Source of the DNA: Isoetes taiwanensis
Taxonomy: Eukaryota; Streptophyta; Lycopodiopsida; Isoetales; Isoetaceae
DNA length: 64,000 bases
Assembly (NCBI GenBank): GCA_021234155.1
Contig: JAJEKV010000031.1
Coordinates: forward strand, 6,030,748-6,094,747
Direction of reading: 5' to 3'
Below are positions 58,599-64,000 of the stretch, piece after piece. The stretch's first letter is position 1. Each line of letters starts with the position of its first letter. A program made the position numbers and the translations under genes. Below the pieces are notes generated by a model. It was not told where the DNA came from. It saw nothing but the letters and a program-made list of their open reading frames with translations, and did not search any database.

Positions 58599-60420
58599 AT
58601 GGGTAGTATCAAGAAAGGAAGAAGTAAAACTGCAGGTAAACTAAACAATTCATGTTTCATGCACTATGCTTAAGTTCTGAATATAGCAAAATCTCATGTT
58701 GTAGGTGAAAAGAAGAATGTTATTGGGAAGGGGTTGCATTTACCATTCTCAGACATCCCAATTGCTGAACCTGGCACAAAAGATGCTGCTGCTATCGATG
58801 TTGGAAGTCCATCCACATCTACATCACCTTTGAGAATTGCAACAACTCATAAGCAATCAGTGCAGGATTTGGAGACAGAGGGGTATGTGGAAGGTAGGGT
58901 GATTACATTCTGATTACATTAAGATTGCATCTGTTGTAGTTAGAGTTCACTAATGTTCAATATTTTGCAGCAGAGGTTGTTTTCCAAAAAGAGATCCCAC
59001 ATGTTGAAGCCGAGCTGCTATTATTGGAGCAACTAGCTGAAAGCCCAGAAAGTAATTCTCTCTCCTTTTCAGGGTATTTTGAAACTTACGTTGACGTGTT
59101 TACAGATAAAATTACTGAAGATGTTGGTGACGACATTGAAAACAGTCCTGAAGCTGCTGTTGAAGTTCAAGTTGAGGAAAAGGCTTGTTCTTTGGCAGGT
59201 ACGTGTTTCTTTTTTTGTCTTGCTTTCAAAACATTAGAATGAAGCACTTTCTTGTCTTCAGAGACTTGCGACGATTCAAAGGAGCTAGATGATGTTGAAG
59301 AAGCCTTGGAGATTGCAGCCAAGGCAACGACTAAATTTATGGTCAAAGCTGATGCCAAAACAGCTGGAAAAAAGAGAGTGCAAACCAGAGCAGGGACATC
59401 CGCTGCAAAACGGTAATTGCTAGCTTACATTGACTTACTTATACTTCAGTAGCTTATTATATTTTACTCGTTTTGCAGGTCTAAACCACTGGAAACAGAG
59501 ATTGGAAGGTATCAATTTATGCTTTATTGTCATGGATCAATTGTTAATATGACACTAACATCTTGGATCTGACAACAGAAATGATGACAAGGATAAACTT
59601 ATGGAATTCACGCCATTCACGCCATTCAAGAACTGTCCGCCGGCTGAAATGAAAGTGGTTGCATCTGACATAGCAATTTTATGTGCAACTAACTCTAAAA
59701 TGAGTAGCCGCTTAGTGGATCTTTATGGCAGGTAATAACCTGGTTGTAACCGAGCTGTATTTGTTGCTATTCCTTGTCTCTAATGTTAATCTTAATCTAA
59801 TCCAGGTGCTTGTATGAGACATTGCCTTTTCGAAAGTGGAAGAGCAAAATCTTTTTTATCCCGCTTACAACTATATAAGGTTTAGAGAAGCTACCAGCAA
59901 AGAAAAGAAAGGGTGAATCATTTGAAGGATCACCGAATGTCATTGAAATAGTGAAATCGGGGATGAAGGGGATTGTGGTAGCTAAATGCCATCATATCCT
60001 TGCACCTATCCTTGAGAATGACCATTTTGTCTTTGGCTTTTACGCCGCACCATCGATTCAAGATCCTACCCCGCACTGTGAATTCACGCCTTGAATCCTC
60101 TTATTGAGGTTATGCGACGAGAGAAAGCAATCAAAGGGTATGTAATACTTTAAGTTGTTGCTTTGCTTTTCTTCGCTAATTCGGTCCGCTAATTTTCGTG
60201 ATATGTAGGCTGCACACACAAATGTTAACCACATCGACGGTCAAGTATCTAGAGGCGTCGATTTCATGAAGAGAAATAATGTTAATCGGATTTAGCAAGT
60301 AGAGGTGCCCAAGCGGCCCGATTTAACATCATGTGGGTTGTATGTGATGGGATTTATGCACAAATATGTTGAAGCTCTTGTCTCGGTAGAGATATGGAAG
60401 TAAGTTGTATGCCTTCCCTT
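58599..60420 (+). pseudogene. Multi-exon gene with a degenerate Ulp1/C48 cysteine-peptidase-like C-terminus
   Basis: Eight exons join in one frame with GT...AG introns: 58,599-58,635, 58,705-58,893, 58,971-59,051, 59,106-59,198, 59,262-59,412, 59,479-59,508, 59,579-59,731 and 59,806 onward. The N-terminal part is Ser/Thr- and Glu-rich, then Lys-rich (KADAKTAGKKR). After an in-frame TAA at 59,876-59,878 the same frame continues: PILENDHFVFGFY with a His (60,023-60,025), then, after another shift and intron, CGLYVMGFMHKYVEAL with a Cys at 60,332-60,334. Cys in a SCG-x-YVM context after an upstream His resembles the Ulp1 (SUMO protease, C48) family, common both in plant genes and in transposons that captured Ulp1. 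It has a premature stop and at least two frame breaks, so it is probably inactive; the family call is moderate. Confidence 0.5.
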
Positions 60421-60472
60421 GTATGTCTTTCGCATCTCATGTTCCTTTAAATATTTCTAACCTTATTTATGG

Positions 60473-60709
60473 ATGTCACAGATTACATCTAAATGGTTCT
60501 CTCATGAATACGCCCTGTCACGACGACAATTTCTAATAGATGCTTTGGTCATGCATTGTGATGCCAATCCGAAAGAACGTGATCGCCAAAGAAAGTCCTC
60601 GATTTCCGAAATGATCATGAGTCCGAAAGTATCGATTTTGCAAGATGAACTATGTAACAGGCTTATATATATCTTTTGTTCATATTTGTGTTCACATTTC
60701 CTATCATAA
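60473..60709 (+). pseudogene. Possible last exon of the C48-like gene
   Basis: An AG acceptor-like site at 60,478-60,480 (ATGTCACAG) opens a 78-codon frame (HEYALSRRQFLIDALVMHC). It lies after the Ulp1-like CGLYVM exon, which ends at a GT donor at about 60,400. No domain of its own is recognised. It ends at TAA 60,707-60,709. Confidence 0.35.
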
Positions 60710-60885
60710 GGAATGTGTAAATGACACTATGCTGAATAGTATACTACTGATAGTATACTTTATGTGACTATGTAAGTTTTTTTTTTTGAAGAAAAAAGAT
60801 TTCTGATTTAAAGAAGCCTTGTACCCTTTTTGGTCAATCAAAACAGTTACTTGATTGTTTCGACTGATATATTTTGTGACCTTGT

Positions 60886-61455
60886 ACCATACCACACCCC
60901 TCCACCACACTTCACCACCACCACCACACTCCACCACACCACATCACACCACAATCCACAACACCACACCACATCACCACCACCACAACACCACACCACC
61001 ACCACACTCCACCACACCACATCATACCACCACACACCACTACACACACCACCGCCACCACACCCCACCACCACCACACACCACACCACACCACCACCCC
61101 CTACCACCACACTCCACCACCGCTCCACTGTGTGGTGTGTGGTGGGGAGTGTGGTGAATGGTGTGGTGTGCGGTGGGATGTGCTCGTTCTGGTGAATATG
61201 ATAGTTGGTGTATGGTCTATGGTGTATGGTGTGTGGTGAATGGTGGGGTGTGTGGTGGGAGTGTGGTGAATGGTGGTGTGTGGTGGGATGTCTTGGGTGA
61301 ATATGATAGTTGGTGTATGGTCTATGGTGTATGGTGTGTGGTGAATGGTGTGGTGTGTGGTGGGGTGTGTGGTGAATGGTGTGGTGTGTGGTGGGATGTG
61401 CTCGTTCTGGTGAATATGATAGTGTGGGGCATGGTATGGTGCATGGTTTGGTGTG
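60886..61455. repeat. Mirrored microsatellite: CACCA-rich half then GTGGT-rich half
   Basis: From about 60,886 to 61,130 the plus strand is almost only CCA/CAC repeats; from 61,131 to 61,455 it is GTGGT/GGTG repeats. The two halves are reverse complements in character, making a ~570-bp inverted structure with its centre near 61,130. The right half also has a ~110-bp unit containing GGTGGGATGT, repeated at 61,173, 61,283 and 61,391. All open frames here (His/Thr/Pro or Val/Trp/Gly repeats) are artefacts of the repeat. Confidence 0.9.
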
Positions 61456-62048
61456 GTATACACACCCTAACAGTTTAGTGTTCATTTCATGCAGATGGTA
61501 TTGTTCAAGAGGTTTCTGGACCAACATCCAGAAATTTTTGGCAGATGCTTCAGATGCTTCGAGATGCATTTAAAGAAAAATACTCTGAACATATTTTCCT
61601 ATTGGCTGCTGGTTACCATATTTTGTTAGTGTGCAGATCATAAATTCTGCACCTTGAAATTCCTTGTTGGCTTTAATGTTTGTTTTGGTATACTATTTCA
61701 GTAATTGTACTTTGCATTTTATAATTAATGACAAAAACTGTCATTAAAACTTGAGTTGCATCAAAAACTTGAGTTGCAAACTAAGTACCAAACATGTTTC
61801 TTATATCTATACAGAAAAGGATAGAAATAGTTCAGTTAACTAAAAGAACAATGGAAACTCAGAGAACAGTTAAAGCAAAAAAAATAGTCACAACAGCTGT
61901 AGAGAAGAGGAGTTCTGTCATTAATGAAAAAGCTTTACAAAAAATTGAGTCACAAGGACTATTGCAAAACAAGTTCTGTATTTAATTAAAAAGCTTTACA
62001 AAGAATAGTCACAAGGACTATTGCCAAAAAAATTGAAACCAGGGATCT
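61456..62048. other. Stretch without a supported gene
   Basis: AT-rich. A ~62-bp imperfect tandem duplication lies at about 61,913-62,035 (AAAGCTTTACAAA and GTCACAAGGACTATTGC in each copy). No gene is recognised. Confidence 0.4.
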
Positions 62049-62372
62049 TCAGGCCATCTTCAGCTCTATATGAAGGTCGTCCTCCATGGCATACATCTTC
62101 ATTTCGAGGAGTCGCTCCTCGTCGAGGTAAGCCTCATGCACCCACTCGATCACCCGCAACGAAGCGACAGCCTGATGATCCATGATGAGCTTCTCCACCT
62201 CTGGTGGAGTGAACTTCGCCCTGACTGTAACCGGGTGGCCTCCGGAGGAAGACACGGATTCTCCGGAGGAATACACGGATCCTCCGGAGAAAGAGGAGGA
62301 CCGTCTTTGGCGGGGAGGAGCAGCACAATGGCGGGATAGTGTTCTCATGAGTGTGGTCTTGAACTTGGCCAT
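62049..62372 (-). CDS. Small uncharacterised protein with Ser/Gly-rich 21-bp repeats
   Basis: A minus-strand frame of about 108 codons if started at the ATG at 62,372 (MAKFKTTLMRTLSRH); the open frame extends further upstream to 62,495 in sequence that looks like 5' UTR. The middle carries three related SSGGS/SSGES units, encoded by a ~21-bp repeat (TCCTCCGGAG-like, 62,235-62,310). The C-terminal half (EVEKLIMDHQAVASLRVIEW) is helical and acidic. The region is GC-richer than its surroundings. I do not recognise the family, and it could be a repeat-derived open frame rather than a gene. Confidence 0.35.
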   Translation of the reverse strand: MAKFKTTLMRTLSRHCAAPPRQRRSSSFSGGSVYSSGESVSSSGGHPVTVRAKFTPPEVEKLIMDHQAVASLRVIEWVHEAYLDEERLLEMKMYAMEDDLHIELKMA

Positions 62373-62720
62373 GGCGGAAGTGAAGGAGATGGACGGAATG
62401 GGGAAGGAGTGAAGGAGATGGCGGAATAGACGATGGGGACGGAATGGACGGAATGAAGCTGCAGGGCAGAATTTTGGGAATAAAAGGGATTGCATGCATA
62501 CGATTTTGTTTTGGGAATTAGGCAGAAGAGGAAAGGGATGTATCCATGCAATACGATTTCACACCTCGGGAGCCGATCCACCCACCTCAATATTTTTGCA
62601 AATGTAAAATGTATAGATTGAACCATATTATGAGACCAATTGCTTGGTATGCAGTTAGCACAACCCTAACACAAAGTTAGCAATATCCCACATGCATATA
62701 TCACAAAAGTCGTGCGCATA

Positions 62721-62730
62721 TATAAATAGG
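62721..62730 (+). promoter_or_regulatory. TATA-like box
   Basis: The stretch CATATATAAATAG at about 62,717-62,729 reads as a good plant TATA box on the plus strand. It lies ~50 bp before a short plus ORF (62,769-62,960) with no recognisable domain, so no gene can be assigned to it. Confidence 0.3.
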
Positions 62731-63021
62731 GTTTTGCTGCTTCATTGTTAAGTGTGGATAGAGATTAGATGTTGAAAAGTTATGGCTCGCTGGCTTGTAA
62801 TCTTCGATTGCCAGGCGGTCATCCTCTTGTCCAAGATGTAATCCTAGTCCACCTTTTTTTTAGTAATGGGCTCAAATATCCCACATGCATTCAATGTTCC
62901 ACATGTTACCAAATCAACAATTGCCAAATCAATAAATGCCAAATGAATGGATTATGTTAAGGCATATTGTGTACCTATGCATATTGTGTTTGGTAAAGCG
63001 TGAGTCAACAATATAGAGATA

Positions 63022-63340
63022 ACAAGGAATATTCCTTATTACCTTGAAAGGAATATTTCTTATTGCATTGAAAGGAATATTCCTTAGCGCCTAGTTATCA
63101 GGAATATTCCTTATTACCTTCAAAGGAATATTCTTTAGTTTGTTTAAGTGCACCATAGTTACAAGGAATATTCCTATTACCTTGAAAGGAATATTCTTTT
63201 TTGCATTGAAAGGAATATTCCTTAGCGCCTAGTTATCAAGAATATTCCTTATTACCTTCAAAGGAATATTCTTTAGTTTGTTTAAGTGCACCAATAGTTA
63301 CAAGGAATATTCCTTATTACATTGAAAGGAATATTCCTCA
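63022..63340. repeat. 139-bp tandem repeat built on GGAATATTCC palindromes
   Basis: Two full copies (63,022-63,160 and 63,161-63,299) and a partial third (from 63,300) share ACAAGGAATATTCC, a TTGAAAGGAATATT pair, AGCGCCTAGTTATC and TTTAGTTTGTTTAAGTGCACC. Each unit carries about five GGAATATTCC-type palindromes. Such a compact series of dyad sites could be a protein-binding array, but nothing confirms this. Confidence 0.9.
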
Positions 63341-64000
63341 TTGAGTATAGCCCTTTCATTTGAGCTAGGCTTGTGGGATATATGCCAGCATCAACCATTG
63401 GCCAATTGGGTCAGAAAAAGAGGACAGTGGGAAAGATTTTGAGAAAAGGATGTTGAACAAATCATTGGCACAAATCATTGGTTAAGGAACAAATCATTGG
63501 CATGGTACGAGCCATATCAGAAACAGGGGAGAAGGGAATAGACAGGGATAAAAATTCCTTTTTTACCTATAGTGACTGGTTGATTCCGATGGCGGGAGGA
63601 GATCGAACGACTAGATCACAATCCATATCCCCAATTCAAATGCAAACTCACCTGGGGCACCCGATTCTTGAGGAGATCAATGCCGAACAGGGAAACCAAT
63701 TGAACAAAATCAAACGGAGAGGTAGTCACGAGTTCAGAGGTACTCCTATTCTTAAACATGCTTTTGTTCATAATCTAACAATTGCTTATGATGTTCTACA
63801 CAGATGCACAGAGGAGACTTAACAATGTTGGAAGCATGGATCGAGCTATGGGAGTAGCAGCGGACAAGGGGGATGAGGAATCCCAATTATCTAAAGCAGA
63901 AGGGTAAAAGCACGTTAGGGTGATAAAATATTGGGTCATTCTAATACATATACATTTTTAGAAATGTATAATAATTACCGTGAATTTTGGTTTTTTTTTT
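63341..64000 (+). other. Right end of window: one unrecognised open frame
   Basis: A plus-strand frame at 63,478-63,822 (114 codons) starts MVKEQIIGMV and contains a basic segment (NKIKRRGSHEF). I recognise no domain, and no promoter or conserved neighbour supports it. The end of the window (63,991-64,000) is a T run. Confidence 0.25.

Noticed and set aside
60830-61478. Long His/Pro/Thr-rich and Val/Trp/Gly-rich open frames
   Set aside because: They are translations of the CACCA/GTGGT microsatellite on both strands.

Overview
This window is plant nuclear DNA, dominated by transposable elements and tandem repeats, with only fragments of host genes. The plant call rests on four things: a decayed copy of the plant DOCK-family gene SPIKE1; two plant-type Ty3/gypsy retrotransposons, one with an initiator-tRNA-Met primer binding site; tRNA-derived SINE-like repeats; and a captured histone H3 with plant-type residues. 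I cannot name the species. No rRNA gene, intact tRNA gene, CRISPR array or bacterial-type operon is present.

Layout. 640-6,600 (minus): a broken non-chromodomain Ty3/gypsy element. 8,126-22,663: a satellite array of about 33 monomers of ~450 bp, each carrying a tRNA-like Pol III A/B box pair. 22,669-23,711 and 37,192-38,241: two copies of an unidentified repeat family with a strong palindrome and many GCATGC motifs, one rearranged as an inverted repeat and the other a head-to-tail dimer. 24,142-25,870 (minus): an unrecognised open region next to an intron-containing SPIKE1 pseudogene. 29,649-30,466: a tandemly duplicated SINE-like unit. 30,902 and 53,766: Helitron-like 3' ends. 31,322-32,110 (minus) and 33,050-33,850 (plus): LINE 3' ends of two types. 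39,405-52,401: a 13-kb chromodomain Ty3/gypsy element with LTRs, 5-bp target duplication, PBS and PPT. 56,779-60,710: a multi-exon gene or element-borne gene with a degenerate Ulp1/C48-like end. 60,886-61,455: a mirrored CACCA/GTGGT microsatellite. 63,022-63,340: a repeat built on the palindrome GGAATATTCC.

The most notable item is the 13-kb element. Between its primer binding site and gag it carries about 4 kb of extra coding capacity. The first extra ORF (41,623-42,900) ends in a nearly complete histone H3 fold joined to an unrelated N-terminal domain, a Q/E-rich segment and a basic nuclear-localisation-like patch. A second, unrecognised ORF and a third with a strongly acidic N-terminus follow. 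The integrase ends in a chromodomain. One element therefore encodes an H3-like protein, an acidic protein and a chromatin reader, which suggests (inference only) packaging of, or targeting to, host chromatin.

A caution applies throughout. Variation among satellite monomers, between the two LTRs, and at several apparent frameshifts clusters in CG-rich spots, while neighbouring sequence is almost unchanged. This looks like consensus error in methylated or GC-rich sequence as much as real decay, so some 'broken' retroelement frames may be intact in the genome.
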